A DNA stretch of 64,000 bases from Bog-473 sp035552095 (GTDB lineage: Bacteria; Actinomycetota; Acidimicrobiia; Acidimicrobiales; RAAP-2), in contig DASZMA010000015.1 in NCBI GenBank assembly GCA_035552095.1, positions 5,407-69,406 of the forward strand. Direction: 5' to 3'. Under the pieces are notes generated by a model. That model was not told where the DNA came from. It did not search any database and was given only the letters and a program-made list of their open reading frames with translations. Shown one piece after another: positions 34,129-43,684 of the stretch. Position numbers and translations under genes: made by a program. Position 1 is the first letter of the stretch. Every line of letters begins with the position of its first letter.

Positions 34129-35774
34129 AACCGCTCCGTCGCGTGCTGGCCCAGCCCGGCACCCCCTACGCCCGGTTGGCCCTGGCCGGTCTGCTCGGCC
34201 TGGCCTCGGCCGCGGCCACCGTCGGCCTGCTGGCCGGGTCGGGCTACTTGATCGGGCGGGCGGCCCTGCGGCCGGGGCTCGACTCCCTCGTCGGCCTGCT
34301 GGCGGCGGTGGAGGTGCTGGCCTTCCTGCGCGGCCCGTTGCGCTACGCCGAGCGGCTGGTCGGTCACGATGCCGCGCTGCGGGCGCTGGCCCACTGGCGG
34401 GTGTGGCTCTATGACGCCCTCACCCCCCGGGTGCCGGCGGGGTTGGCCGGATGGCGCAGCGGCGACCTGCTGGTGCGGGTCATCGATGACGTCGACAACC
34501 TGCAGGACCTCTACCTACGCACCCTGTTGCCACTGGCCATCGCCGTCGGCACCGCCGCCTTGGGCCTGGTGGTGGTCGGCCTCTCCCTCCCGCTGGGCGC
34601 CGTGGCCCTGGGCGTGCCGCTGCTGGTAGCCGGCACCGTGCCCCCGCTCCTGGTCGGGCGGGGCGCCGATCAGGAGGAGGCGGCGGCGCTGGCCGGCATC
34701 CTCTCGGCCCAGGTGGTCGATGCCGTGCACGGGGCGCCCGACCTGCTGGCCTTCGGGGCCGATGGCGCCATGCTGGACCAGGTGGCGTCGTTGCGCCGAC
34801 GGGCCGACGAACTGGAGTGGCGCCAGGCGCGCCGCGGCGCGTGGGCCACCGGCACCACGCAGCTCTGCCTGGGCATCGCCGTGGCGGCGGTGCTGGCACT
34901 GTCGGTCCGGGCCGTCCACGTCCACCAACTCGAGCCGGTCATGGTGGCCGTCCTCCCCCTGGCCGCCCTGGCCACCTTCGAACCCATGGCCGGGGTGGCC
35001 CAAGCCGTGGCCCGGGCCCACGCCGTCAACGCGTCCGCCCGCCGCCTGCTGGCCTTGGCCGCCGTCCCCGTCCCGGTCACCGATCCCGAAGACCCCGTTG
35101 CCCTGGCCGACGGCACCCCCGAGGTCTCCTTCACCCGGGCCTCCCTGCGCTACGCGCCCGGACTGCCACGGGCCCTCGACGGGGTGACACTGTCGGTGGC
35201 GCCGGGGACGCGGGTCGCCGTCACCGGCTCCAGTGGGGCCGGCAAGTCAAGCCTGGTCAACGCACTCCTCCGCTTCTGGCCCTTGGAGGACGGCACGCTG
35301 CGACTGGGCGGGGTGACGGTCGAGCACTTGGCTCAGGCCGAGGCACGCGCCGCCTGCGCGCTGGTGGACCAGCGGGCCCAGCTGTTCGCCGGCACCCTGC
35401 GCTCCAATGTCACCCTGGGCCGGCCCGAGGCCGACGACGACGAGGTGGTGGCCGCCCTGGCCGCGGCGCAACTCACCGCGTGGGTGGCCACGCTGCCGGC
35501 CGGGTTGGAGACGCCGGTCGGGACCGAGGGCGTGGCGGTGTCGGGCGGCGAGCGACGGCGCCTGGCCGTGGCCCGGGCGCTGCTGGCCGGTGGCCCGGTG
35601 CTGGTGCTCGACGAGCCGACGGCCGGGCTCGACACCCCGCTGGCCGACCAGCTCATCGACGACGTGCTGGCCGCCGCCGGTGGGCGCAGCGTGCTGCTTA
35701 TCACCCACCGGCCCGCCGAGGCGGCCCGCTGCGGGACCATCGTCACCCTGGAAGCCGGCCGCGTCGTGAGCTGA
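34125..35774 (+). CDS. cydC: Thiol reductant ABC exporter, CydC subunit
   Basis: The 549-residue partner of CydD has six membrane helices and an ATPase domain with Walker A GSSGAGKSS near residue 370, signature VSGGERRRLAVA and Walker B VLVLDEPTAG. The GTG start overlaps the cydD stop (GTGA); a longer in-frame extension lies within cydD and was rejected. With CydD it forms the heterodimeric exporter needed for cytochrome bd assembly in other bacteria. Confidence 0.9.
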   Translation: MKPLRRVLAQPGTPYARLALAGLLGLASAAATVGLLAGSGYLIGRAALRPGLDSLVGLLAAVEVLAFLRGPLRYAERLVGHDAALRALAHWRVWLYDALTPRVPAGLAGWRSGDLLVRVIDDVDNLQDLYLRTLLPLAIAVGTAALGLVVVGLSLPLGAVALGVPLLVAGTVPPLLVGRGADQEEAAALAGILSAQVVDAVHGAPDLLAFGADGAMLDQVASLRRRADELEWRQARRGAWATGTTQLCLGIAVAAVLALSVRAVHVHQLEPVMVAVLPLAALATFEPMAGVAQAVARAHAVNASARRLLALAAVPVPVTDPEDPVALADGTPEVSFTRASLRYAPGLPRALDGVTLSVAPGTRVAVTGSSGAGKSSLVNALLRFWPLEDGTLRLGGVTVEHLAQAEARAACALVDQRAQLFAGTLRSNVTLGRPEADDDEVVAALAAAQLTAWVATLPAGLETPVGTEGVAVSGGERRRLAVARALLAGGPVLVLDEPTAGLDTPLADQLIDDVLAAAGGRSVLLITHRPAEAARCGTIVTLEAGRVVS

Positions 35775-35789
35775 ACCTGGTCACCAACG

Positions 35790-36515
35790 GTGACCGCCCG
35801 GCCGCCTGAAGGCTGCAATCTCGCAAGAACTGGCGCCATCGCCGCTTCTCCCAATGTGCAGCCACCGACGGTGAGTGCCGCCCCCGGGGCGGCGACGGAT
35901 TCACTCCTGCTCGACGCCACCTCCACCGACGGCCGGGTGGCCCGGGGCCAGCGCACCCGGCGGCGGGTGGCCGAGTCGCTCATCACCTTGCTGGGCGAGG
36001 GCGACCCCGACCCCACGGCCAAGGTCATTGCCGAGCGGGCCGGCGTCTCGCTCCGCCTGGTCTTCCACCACTTCTCCGACATGGACGACCTCTACCGCAC
36101 CGTCTTCGCCCTGCAGCTCGAACACGTGCAGGGAGCGCTCCCCGACGTCGCCGCGGCCCTGCCCCAACCGGTCCGGATTGAGGACACCGTGCGCCATCGC
36201 CGCGTCCTCTATGAGGAGATCTCACCGGTGCGCCGGGCGGCCGTCCGGCGCTCGCCCGGCTCGGCTGAGGTCGTGGCGGCCATCGCCTCGAGCAACACCA
36301 TTTTGAAGCAGAACCTCTCGGCCGCCTTCGCCCCCGAGCTCGCCGTCGGCCCGGTGACCGAGGGCACCGAGCTGCTGGCCGCTCTGGACGCGGCCTCGTC
36401 ATGGGAGACGTGGGAACGTCTGCGCCACAGCTCCGCCCTCACCGTCGTGGACGCCAGCGCCGTCATGACCCGTACCCTGGCCGCCCTGCTGGCGTCACCC
36501 GGCGGCGCGCCCTAA
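35790..36515 (+). CDS. TetR-family regulator
   Basis: The HTH is RVAESLITLLGEGDPDPTAK followed by VIAERAGVSLRLVFHHFSDM, preceded by a disordered N-terminus, and a helical ligand domain fills the rest. The GTG at 35790 gives 241 residues. A GTG at 35871 (VSAAPGAATDS) would give a more usual TetR N-terminus, so the start is uncertain. It sits 15 bases after cydC and could be co-transcribed. Its stop overlaps the stop of the convergent beta-helix gene by 4 bases. Target and ligand are unknown. Confidence 0.82.
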   Translation: MTARPPEGCNLARTGAIAASPNVQPPTVSAAPGAATDSLLLDATSTDGRVARGQRTRRRVAESLITLLGEGDPDPTAKVIAERAGVSLRLVFHHFSDMDDLYRTVFALQLEHVQGALPDVAAALPQPVRIEDTVRHRRVLYEEISPVRRAAVRRSPGSAEVVAAIASSNTILKQNLSAAFAPELAVGPVTEGTELLAALDAASSWETWERLRHSSALTVVDASAVMTRTLAALLASPGGAP

Positions 36516-38152
36516 GCGGGCTGGCCCGCCGGGCACCACGGATTGGCCGGCACGCCGGCACAGGGATCGGGCATGGACGGCAGGTCGGCCGGGAGCGGGT
36601 GCATGACCACCTCAGTGGCCCGCGGATAGTGGGTCCCCGGCAGGCACGTGCTCTTCCCGCTCAACGGACCGATGGAGACGGACTCGGAATCGCAGGCCAC
36701 CTCGGCCAGGAACAGGGCGTTCAAATCGGGCGGCACGGTGGTGGCGGTGCAGTTGGGGTAGAGCGCTTGGAGATCGGGCGGGCTGCTCGACGGCGCGCCT
36801 CCTCCCTGCTCGACATTGCCACCGAAGCAGTCCGTTCGACTCAACTCGAGGTTGACCGCCCCGAAGTCGGCGTTGGTCGGATTCCCGAAGAACCCGTTGT
36901 GGGCATAGGTGTTGCCGATCAGTGCGTCGCCGGACTCGTCGAAGAGGCACAGCACGGGCGTCGACAGCCCGCCGGTACAGGGGCTGCCGCTGTCGGGGTA
37001 GGGCACGAAGATGGTGCCCCACGCCCCGTTGTTCGCAAACACATTGTCCATGACGGTGTCGTTGCGCCCACCCGAGATCGAAAGGCCGGTCCCCACCGGG
37101 CCGGCAGCCGCCGAACCGGCGGCGGGCACGTCGGGGTTGTTGTTGTCGTGCACATAGTTGTCGATGAAGACCCAGCAGGAATGGGTATGGGTGATCGGGC
37201 TGATGCCGCCCCCCGGGCAGGCCCCGTTCTGCGGGGGCGGGTTGTCGCCGTTCTGGCTGTTGGTGTCGAAGCCGTCTTCGTTGTGGTCGAACTCGGAATG
37301 GGCCACCACCAGGTTGCCGCCCGAATTGGAGCCCGAGTAGCCCAGCGCGTTGTACTGGGCCCAGGCCCGGTTGACCACCTGGTCGCACACCTGCTGGCAG
37401 GCCCCGATGTAGTAGCCCGAATCGTTGAAGTTGCTGGCGTAGGTCTCGTCCCAGGTGCCACCGCTCCAGTCGCTCGAGAAGATCCCGTACTGGGCGGCTG
37501 TGCTCTCGCCCCCGTAGAAATCGCTGGTGGCGCTCAGGTACGACCCGATGAAACCCCACCCGCCGATCTTGGCGGAGTCAGCCCCGCCGTTCCACCAGAT
37601 CTCGTTGCCCGTCTGGCCGTCACCACCCGAGCCCCCCAGGAAGTTGCAGGCGGTGAGGTTCTGCACCCACACGTTGTCCGCCTTCCACACGACGATCCCG
37701 TTGAGCCCCTCCCCCGCTCCCGACACCTTGGGCCCGAAATTCTGGTCGGCGCCATTGGCGCTGCAACGCGGCGTCCCGGGCTTGGTGCCATCGACGACGA
37801 CGGCATTGCGATCCATGCCCCGCAGGTGCAGGCCGGACGTGGTGATGAGCACCGCCGCCGGCGTGTCGTCGGCTCCCTTCGGGCTGGAACTCGACGTGGT
37901 CTTGTAGTCACCCGGCCCGACCAGGACCCAGTCCCCCGGTTTGGCCGCATCGACGGCACCCTGAATGGTGGCGTACTGGCCCGGAACCCCGTGGTAGGAG
38001 CCGACGAGTAGGACCCGGGACGCCGGCGCGGCCGGCGCGGCCGGCGCGGCCGAGGCCGCCCGGGTGGCGCGCCAGGACCCCGGCCCGGTCAGGCCGAGCA
38101 ACACCAGCAGCGCCATGCCGGCGCTCAGTACGGCCCGGCCCGCCAGCTTCAT
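36512..38152 (-). CDS. Secreted right-handed parallel beta-helix protein
   Basis: The 546-residue protein has a signal peptide (residues 1-40) and an Ala/Pro stretch, then a pectate-lyase-like beta-helix. It begins with the family hallmark QYATIQGAVDAAKPGDWVLV GPGDY (about 60-84) and has many N/G-rich coils such as NLTACNFLGGSGGDG and HSEFDHNEDGFDTNSQNGDN. A dozen cysteines suggest extracellular disulfides. Carbohydrate-binding or polysaccharide-cleaving roles are typical, but the catalytic residues cannot be assigned. It appears monocistronic. Confidence 0.85.
   Translation of the reverse strand: MKLAGRAVLSAGMALLVLLGLTGPGSWRATRAASAAPAAPAAPASRVLLVGSYHGVPGQYATIQGAVDAAKPGDWVLVGPGDYKTTSSSSPKGADDTPAAVLITTSGLHLRGMDRNAVVVDGTKPGTPRCSANGADQNFGPKVSGAGEGLNGIVVWKADNVWVQNLTACNFLGGSGGDGQTGNEIWWNGGADSAKIGGWGFIGSYLSATSDFYGGESTAAQYGIFSSDWSGGTWDETYASNFNDSGYYIGACQQVCDQVVNRAWAQYNALGYSGSNSGGNLVVAHSEFDHNEDGFDTNSQNGDNPPPQNGACPGGGISPITHTHSCWVFIDNYVHDNNNPDVPAAGSAAAGPVGTGLSISGGRNDTVMDNVFANNGAWGTIFVPYPDSGSPCTGGLSTPVLCLFDESGDALIGNTYAHNGFFGNPTNADFGAVNLELSRTDCFGGNVEQGGGAPSSSPPDLQALYPNCTATTVPPDLNALFLAEVACDSESVSIGPLSGKSTCLPGTHYPRATEVVMHPLPADLPSMPDPCAGVPANPWCPAGQPA
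38022..38048. repeat. Tandem repeat, GCCGGCGCG x 3
   Basis: Three perfect 9-base copies encode the Ala-Ala-Pro run just after the signal peptide of the beta-helix protein. Unit length and copy number equal those in the aquaglyceroporin tail, but the sequence differs. Confidence 0.8.
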
Positions 38153-38253
38153 CGCGCTCCCCGCTCTCGCCCCGCTAAGCCCGAAAGTACCATCAGAGCG
38201 ACCAGGGCGGCCGAGGGGAGGGCGGCCGGGGGGCAGGACTCAGGGTTCGGCGC

Positions 38254-38886
38254 TCAGCCGGCCGACTGGCGCCGCCGGATCTCCACCAGGGACGGGGCGG
38301 GATACTCGGCCTTGCCGGGCCGCCAACCGGTTTCGATCTTCTGGGGGCCGACCCCGTCTTCGGCCCAGATGTGGCAGGTGTTGGTCAGCCAGCCGATGCC
38401 GCCGGCGCCAAAGGACTCCTGGCCGTCGCCGTACTCGATCCGGTAGGCGGCCGTCGAGGTGATGGCCTGAATGACCACCGGGCCGAGGGCGCGGGCCAGA
38501 AACTCCAGGTGGCTGCAGCCGCGCTGGCGGCCGAACCGGTCCTGCACCGCGCTGGTGTAGCCCCGGGACACCGACAACCCGACCAGGTCACCGAAGGCGT
38601 CCTCAATGGTGGCGCACTCGGCATGGGGGAAGGTGCGCATGGTCGCCTCGGCGTCGACGATGACCAGGTCGGACCGGCGGACCACAATGGCCAGCTCCAT
38701 CTGGTGCAGGTCCCGGGGCCCGATTTCGCCGCTGGCCCAGGGGCGTTGGTCATGCAGGGTGCCGATGACGACGAGGTGATCGTCACGCTCGAAGACCTGC
38801 AGGTCGATGGTGCGCTGGTGCACCGGCATCTCCGCCGACCCAGCGGCTGGGCGAAGCGCGGCAAGGGTCAGGGTGGGGTCAGGCAC
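38254..38886 (-). CDS. DUF2889 family protein
   Basis: The 210-residue protein matches the DUF2889 pattern: RTIDLQVFERDDHLVVIGTL, LHQMELAIVVRRSDLVIVDA, FPHAEC, LVGLSVSRGY, and GCSHLEFLARALG with a conserved Cys-x-His. The family has no known function; the conserved His and Cys could bind a metal. The GTG start overlaps the phosphatase stop by 8 bases, and it is the last gene of a six-gene operon. Confidence 0.83.
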   Translation of the reverse strand: MPDPTLTLAALRPAAGSAEMPVHQRTIDLQVFERDDHLVVIGTLHDQRPWASGEIGPRDLHQMELAIVVRRSDLVIVDAEATMRTFPHAECATIEDAFGDLVGLSVSRGYTSAVQDRFGRQRGCSHLEFLARALGPVVIQAITSTAAYRIEYGDGQESFGAGGIGWLTNTCHIWAEDGVGPQKIETGWRPGKAEYPAPSLVEIRRRQSAG

Positions 38887-39502
38887 CCGGTGATTGTGGC
38901 GTGCCGTCGCGGTCGGGCGCCACCTCGTTGAAGCTGTGCAGGACGGGCGCCCCGTTGCCCCAGCCGATCCGGGTCACCGAGGCCGTCTGCAGATGCAGGC
39001 GCCAGGAGAGGCCGGCATCGGCCCCCAGCGCCCAGGCCACGGCCGCCTTTATGGGGGTGACGTGGCTCACCACCACTACGTCACCCTGGTCCCCGCGGGC
39101 CCCGGCCCCGTCGACGGCGAAGAGCTCGGCACAGGCGGCCGCGATGCGGGTGTCGACCTCGGCCAGGGACTCGCCTCCGGCGGGCCGAAAGGACGGGTCG
39201 CGCCGCCACTCCTGCCAGATGGCGGCCGGGATGTCGCGCAGCGGCTGGCACTCGAATTCGCCATAGTCGACCTCCAGCCAGCGATCGTCCACCTCGATCG
39301 GCACTCCCAGGTCGAGCAAGGCGGCCGTGTCACGGGCCCGTCCGAGGGGGCTGGTGCGCACGCCGCTGACCGGGGCGGAGAGCAGCTGGCGCACCGAGGC
39401 GGCCTGCCTCCTCCCCTTGTCGGTCAGGGCGGCATCGGTCCGACCCAGCAGCAACCCCTGGGCGTTGGCGGTGGACTCGCCGTGGCGGACCAGGATCAGC
39501 AC
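38879..39502 (-). CDS. Histidine phosphatase (phosphoglycerate-mutase-like)
   Basis: The 207-residue enzyme has the catalytic loop LVRHGESTANAQG, the TSPLGRARDTA arginine motif, a Glu in GESLAEVD and the second His in VVVVSHVTPIKAAV. Such enzymes remove phosphate from small molecules or proteins. The GTG directly before LILVRHGES is the only start that does not overlap the zinc-ribbon gene. The context (nudix, zinc ribbon, PhzF) does not define the substrate. Confidence 0.88.
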   Translation of the reverse strand: MLILVRHGESTANAQGLLLGRTDAALTDKGRRQAASVRQLLSAPVSGVRTSPLGRARDTAALLDLGVPIEVDDRWLEVDYGEFECQPLRDIPAAIWQEWRRDPSFRPAGGESLAEVDTRIAAACAELFAVDGAGARGDQGDVVVVSHVTPIKAAVAWALGADAGLSWRLHLQTASVTRIGWGNGAPVLHSFNEVAPDRDGTPQSPGA

Positions 39503-39518
39503 GGGGGCGCCGCCCGGC

Positions 39519-40241
39519 TCAGGTGGGGACCAGAATGCGCCCGCACTGGTCGCAGGTGACCAGGGTGTCCACGGGCAGCGCCCGGATCCGCTCCACCTCG
39601 ACCGCGGCGAGTTCAAGGTGACAGCCGTCGCAGTGGTGGCCGATCAGGCGGGCGGCCCCGGTGCCCTTCAGGCGCGTCCGCAGCTTCTCGTACCGCTCGG
39701 CCAGATCGGCGGGCAACACGGCGGCGGCGGCGGCCCGGGCCACCTGGGCCGTGGCCAGTTCGGCGTCGATCTCCTGCTGCCCCTGGGCCACCTCGGCCCG
39801 CAGGGCGACCGCCCGTTCCTCGACCGGCTGGCGGCGGAGACCCAGCGCGGCCAATTCGGCGTCGATCGGCTCCTGGTCGACCATGGCCATCAGCTCCAGA
39901 TCCTCCAACTCAGACTGGCGTTGGGTCAGGTGGCGCACCTCTTCGTCCATGGCCTGGAGGTCCCGGGTGGAGGAGCCGCGGGCGGCGTACATCCGCTGCT
40001 CAATGCCCGAGCGCCGGTCGCTGATGGTGGCGATCTGGCCCTCCAGGTCCTTCTGGGTGGCCACCAGTTCACCGCGGCCGGCCTCGGCCGCGACCTGTTC
40101 GATGGCCAGGGAGCGCAACTCGCTCTCGGTGGCGTTCAGACCGGTCCGCTCGGCCAGGGCGACCCGGCGGTGCTCGAGTTGGGTGATCGTCGTGTCGAGA
40201 TCCTGCACGGCCAGCAGGCGCTCCAGGGGACCGTCCGTCAT
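39519..40241 (-). CDS. Coiled-coil protein with C-terminal C4 zinc ribbon (CT398-like)
   Basis: The 240-residue protein has a long antiparallel coiled coil (about 5-190) and a zinc ribbon with two CxxC pairs, CDGC and CDQC. It belongs to the C4-type zinc-ribbon family (PF02591), thought to bind nucleic acids or act in secretion or motility depending on lineage. The ATG before TDGPLERLL was chosen; an ATG 13 codons upstream overlaps the nudix gene. It is conserved next to nudix and phosphatase genes in actinobacteria as I recall. Confidence 0.87.
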   Translation of the reverse strand: MTDGPLERLLAVQDLDTTITQLEHRRVALAERTGLNATESELRSLAIEQVAAEAGRGELVATQKDLEGQIATISDRRSGIEQRMYAARGSSTRDLQAMDEEVRHLTQRQSELEDLELMAMVDQEPIDAELAALGLRRQPVEERAVALRAEVAQGQQEIDAELATAQVARAAAAAVLPADLAERYEKLRTRLKGTGAARLIGHHCDGCHLELAAVEVERIRALPVDTLVTCDQCGRILVPT

Positions 40242-40251
40242 GTCGGCCCGC

Positions 40252-40824
40252 TCATGCCGCGCCGCCGGAGGCGAGCGCATCCCACTGGGCCCGGGCCACG
40301 GCCAACGCGCCGACCAGGGCCGCGTCGGCCACCGCCTCGGCCTCGGCCCAGCTGTACCAGCGGGCTTCAGGGCTCTCTCCGGGCGGGGGGTCGGGGTCGG
40401 CGTCGCTGCCGAGCAGGAGATAGCGCAGGTCGAGATGGGTGTGGCCGAGGGCGGCCTCGTGGACGTCGAGGTCGATCAGGCGCGGGCCACCCGCCGGATG
40501 CGCCACGGCCAGCCCGAGCTCCTCGGTGGCCTCGCGCTGGGCGGCCACCGGCGGGCTCTCGCCGGGATCGATGTGGCCACCGGGCTGCATCCAGCGGCCG
40601 AGGCGTTTGTGCAGGTGCAGGACGGTGCCCCGGCTACCCACGACGATGGCCGACGCGGTGACATGGGTCAGGTCGGCATGTTCGTTGCAGGGATCGGGCA
40701 GGCGGTCCAGCTCGACCAGGAAGCGGGCCCGTGCCTCAACCTGGCGCGGCGAGGTGGCCATATAACCGGTCACCAGCGCCCGGAGGGAGACCGTCGGGGT
40801 GACCATGTCCGCCAGACTTAGCAC
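40252..40824 (-). CDS. Nudix hydrolase
   Basis: The 190-residue enzyme contains a complete Nudix box, GGHIDPGESPPVAAQREATE then ELGL, which binds Mg2+ and cleaves a nucleoside diphosphate linked to another group. The GTG start overlaps the phzF stop; an ATG at 40806 is an alternative. The C-terminal third has DxxPxPGESPEARWYSW, common in mutT-like proteins. The substrate is unknown. Confidence 0.87.
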   Translation of the reverse strand: MLSLADMVTPTVSLRALVTGYMATSPRQVEARARFLVELDRLPDPCNEHADLTHVTASAIVVGSRGTVLHLHKRLGRWMQPGGHIDPGESPPVAAQREATEELGLAVAHPAGGPRLIDLDVHEAALGHTHLDLRYLLLGSDADPDPPPGESPEARWYSWAEAEAVADAALVGALAVARAQWDALASGGAA

Positions 40825-41618
40825 AGGCGACCCGAGATCACCGTGACGGCGTGGCCGGCGATGTGCACCCGGTCGCCGTCAGGACGCACGTAGAGCACGG
40901 CCCCGCGGGGTGAGGCCTGGTGCGCCACCAGCGAGGGACGGCCGATGGCGGCGGACCAGTAGGGACCGATGGAGCACTGGGCCGACCCGGTGGCGGGGTC
41001 CTCGGAGATGCCCACCCGGGGTCCGAAGACCCGCAGCACGTAGTCAGCGTCGGACCCCGGCTCGGCCGGAGCGGTGATCAGGATGGCCTTACTGTCCACC
41101 GCGCCCAGCGCGTTCAGATCGGGCCGGTACTGGCGCACCGCCGCCTCGTTGGCCAGGACCACGATGGAGAAGAAGGAGGTGGTGGCGGCGCCGACGACCA
41201 GGTCGGGGCTCCACTGCCCGGCCAGCGCCAAGGGCAACGGCGCCGGCGTCATGGGGTCGGCCGGGAAGTCGAGCACGATGCGCTCGCCGTCGAAGATGGC
41301 GATGAGGGCCCCGCTGCGGGTGTGGAAGGTCACCGGCGTGCTGCCGTCGACCACCCCGCGCTCGCGCAGGGTGTGGGCCGACGCCAGGGTGGCGTGGCCG
41401 CAGAGGTCGATCTCGACCGTCGGGGAGAACCAGCGCAGGTCGAAGGCGTTGGGGCCGGCCCCCGGGCTGACGTAGGCCGTCTCGGAAATGCCGAGCTCGA
41501 AGGCGAGCGACTGCATGTGGTCCTCGGCCAGCGGCTCGCTCAGGAGGCAGACGGCGGCGGGGTTCCCGGTGAAGGGTTGGTCGGTGAACGCATCGACCCA
41601 GCTCAGTTTGACGGTCAT
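40818..41618 (-). CDS. PhzF-family isomerase/epimerase
   Basis: The 266-residue protein has the double hot-dog-like PhzF fold. Catalytic Glu lies in ELGISETAYV, and substrate motifs are DLCGHATLASAH and the late EDPATGSAQCSIGPYW. PhzF isomerises an intermediate in phenazine synthesis, but most homologues act on other substrates. Its ATG overlaps the aminotransferase stop (ATGA); a GTG three codons upstream is less likely. No other phenazine genes are present. Confidence 0.88.
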   Translation of the reverse strand: MTVKLSWVDAFTDQPFTGNPAAVCLLSEPLAEDHMQSLAFELGISETAYVSPGAGPNAFDLRWFSPTVEIDLCGHATLASAHTLRERGVVDGSTPVTFHTRSGALIAIFDGERIVLDFPADPMTPAPLPLALAGQWSPDLVVGAATTSFFSIVVLANEAAVRQYRPDLNALGAVDSKAILITAPAEPGSDADYVLRVFGPRVGISEDPATGSAQCSIGPYWSAAIGRPSLVAHQASPRGAVLYVRPDGDRVHIAGHAVTVISGRLC

Positions 41619-42808
41619 TGTGCCCACAATTCTAAGCGGGCGAGCGCCTCTTTCAGCACGTCATCCTGCTTGCAGAAGGCCCAGCGGACCAGGGTGCGCC
41701 CGGCGGCCGGATCGTCGGGCTCGGTGCCGTTGACGCCGTAGAACACGGTGCTGGGTATGGCCACCACGCCGCAGCGCTCGGGCAGGGCCCGGCAGAAGTC
41801 GTGGGCGCTCAGCCCGGGCGCCACGGCGGCGATGTCAGTGGTGGCGAAGTAGGTGGCCGCCGGGCGGTACACCGTGAAGCCGAGTGCGGCCAGGCCGTCA
41901 CAGAACAGGTCACGCTTGGCCTGGAGCAGCTGCCCGAAGGTGGCGATGGTGGCCGGCGGGGACCCGAGGCCATGGGCGATGGCCAGCTGGTACGGGGCTC
42001 CGCTGGTGTAGGTGAGGAACTGCTTGGCCGCCCGCACGGCGGCCACCAGCGGCGCCGGGGCGGTGACCCAGCCCACCTTCCACCCGGTGAAGGAGAACGT
42101 CTTGCCGCCCGACGAGATGGCCACCGTGCGCTCCCGCATGCCGGGGAGACCGGCCAGTGGGACGTGGGTCCCCTCGAAGACCAGGTGCTCGTACACCTCG
42201 TCGGTCAGGGCCAGGAGGTCGTGGTCCACGCAGAGCTCGGCGATCTGGGCCAGCTCGGTCGGGCCGAACACCTTCCCGGTCGGGTTGTGCGGGGTGTTGA
42301 GCAGGATCATCCGGGTGCGGGGGCCGATGGCCGCGGCCAACTCGTCGGGGTCGAACCTCCAGTCGGGCGGGTGGAGTCGGACCAGCCGCGGGATCGCCCC
42401 GGCCATGGAGGCGCAGGCGGCGTAGGAGTCGTAGGACGGCTCGAACATCACCACCTCGTCACCGGGCTCGCACAGGGCCAAAAGGGAGGCGGCGATCGCC
42501 TCGGTGGCCCCGGTGGTCACCAGCACCTCGGTTTCGGGGTCGTACGAGAGCTGGTACCACGCCAGTTGATGGGCGGCCACGGCGTCCCGCAGCTCGGGGA
42601 TGCCCGGACTGGGCGGGTACTGGTTGCGCCCGGCCAGGATGGCGTCGGCCGCGATCCGGGCCAGCTCGCCCGGCCCGTCCGTATCGGGAAAGCCCTGGCC
42701 CAGGTTGAGAGAGCCGGTGGCGGCGGCCAGCTCGGACATCTCCGAGAAGATGGTGGTGGTGAAGGGGGCCAGCCGTTTGGCCAGGACCTGGTGCACCGGA
42801 CGCGACAC
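41615..42808 (-). CDS. PLP-dependent class I aminotransferase
   Basis: The 397-residue enzyme is a fold-type I aminotransferase with the cofactor lysine at residue 236 in SSGGKTFSFTGW, the pyridoxal Asp in TDEVYEHLVF, and NTPHNPTGK. It is nearest to kynurenine/methionine-type or N-succinyldiaminopimelate aminotransferases (YbdL/DapC group). It heads the six-gene operon running to DUF2889. The amino donor is not certain. Confidence 0.9.
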   Translation of the reverse strand: MSRPVHQVLAKRLAPFTTTIFSEMSELAAATGSLNLGQGFPDTDGPGELARIAADAILAGRNQYPPSPGIPELRDAVAAHQLAWYQLSYDPETEVLVTTGATEAIAASLLALCEPGDEVVMFEPSYDSYAACASMAGAIPRLVRLHPPDWRFDPDELAAAIGPRTRMILLNTPHNPTGKVFGPTELAQIAELCVDHDLLALTDEVYEHLVFEGTHVPLAGLPGMRERTVAISSGGKTFSFTGWKVGWVTAPAPLVAAVRAAKQFLTYTSGAPYQLAIAHGLGSPPATIATFGQLLQAKRDLFCDGLAALGFTVYRPAATYFATTDIAAVAPGLSAHDFCRALPERCGVVAIPSTVFYGVNGTEPDDPAAGRTLVRWAFCKQDDVLKEALARLELWAQ

Positions 42809-42847
42809 GCGCCGAATGGTATCGGTGCCCTATCGTCAGCCCGGACC

Positions 42848-43657
42848 GTGCTCACTGTGGCCAACTTCAACATGCACGCCGGGGTCGACGGGTGGGGCCG
42901 ACCATTCGACCCCGTCGCTGTCTGCCGGACGCTGGACGCCGATGTCCTGGTGCTCGAAGAGGCCTGGACGGGCGAGACTGGGGCCGGCCAGGCCGAGCAG
43001 ATCGCCGACGCGCTGGGGTACGCCGCCGTGACCTGCACGCTGGCCGAGGGCCGGCGGGCCCGACCGAACCCCGAGGCGACCGACCATTGGATGCCCCGCC
43101 TCGGCTACGGCAGCGGCAGCAATGCCCTCTTCATGGAAAGCCAACGCCCCTTGCCGGCGTCGGTGACGACCTCGCCCCGCTTCCAGGAGGCCGAACCGGG
43201 CTCGTGGGGCATCGCTGTCCTGGTGCGCCACCCCCTCACCGTTGAAGCGACAAGGACCCTCTCCCTGCCTACCCTGGGCCGTGATCGGGTACGCCGGGCG
43301 GCCATTGTGGTGGATCTCTCCGTCGCAGGGCGGCCGCTGTCGGTGGTCGGGACCCACATGTCGCACCTCCACATGGGGTCGCACCGCCACTACCGGGCGC
43401 TCAAGGATCGGTTGCGCACCGAAGCGCGGGCCGACGCCGTCCTGCTCGGGGACATGAACCTGTGGGGGCCACCGGTACGGGCCTTCCTGCCCGAGTGGCA
43501 CCGGGCGGTCAAGGGGCGCACCTGGCCCACCTGGAATCCCCACAGCCAGATCGACCACATCCTCGTGCGCGGCGCCATCGAGATCGTCTCGGGTGAGGTG
43601 CTGCCCGACGCCGGTTCGGACCACCGCCCGGTGCGGGCCGTGCTCGCACTGCCCTGA
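42848..43657 (+). CDS. Endonuclease/exonuclease/phosphatase-family protein
   Basis: The 269-residue protein has the EEP fold: VANFNMHAG at the start, the metal Glu in LVLEEAW, VVGTHMSHLHMGSHRHYR, LLGDMNLWG and the final SDHRPVRAVL with the catalytic His. Members cut phosphodiester bonds in nucleic acids, inositol phosphates or sphingomyelin. The GTG start has no strong ribosome site and the gene is divergent from the aminotransferase with a 39-base gap. Confidence 0.82.
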   Translation: MLTVANFNMHAGVDGWGRPFDPVAVCRTLDADVLVLEEAWTGETGAGQAEQIADALGYAAVTCTLAEGRRARPNPEATDHWMPRLGYGSGSNALFMESQRPLPASVTTSPRFQEAEPGSWGIAVLVRHPLTVEATRTLSLPTLGRDRVRRAAIVVDLSVAGRPLSVVGTHMSHLHMGSHRHYRALKDRLRTEARADAVLLGDMNLWGPPVRAFLPEWHRAVKGRTWPTWNPHSQIDHILVRGAIEIVSGEVLPDAGSDHRPVRAVLALP

Positions 43658-43684
43658 GTTCGAGAGCAGGCTGAATTGGCGCGT

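Noticed and set aside
32407..35774. Generic multidrug ABC exporter pair
   Set aside because: Two consecutive half-transporters with CydD- and CydC-type sequence and order fit the thiol exporter family better.
40818..41618. Phenazine biosynthesis cluster
   Set aside because: Only a PhzF-family gene is present; the other phz genes are absent and PhzF homologues are common outside phenazine pathways.
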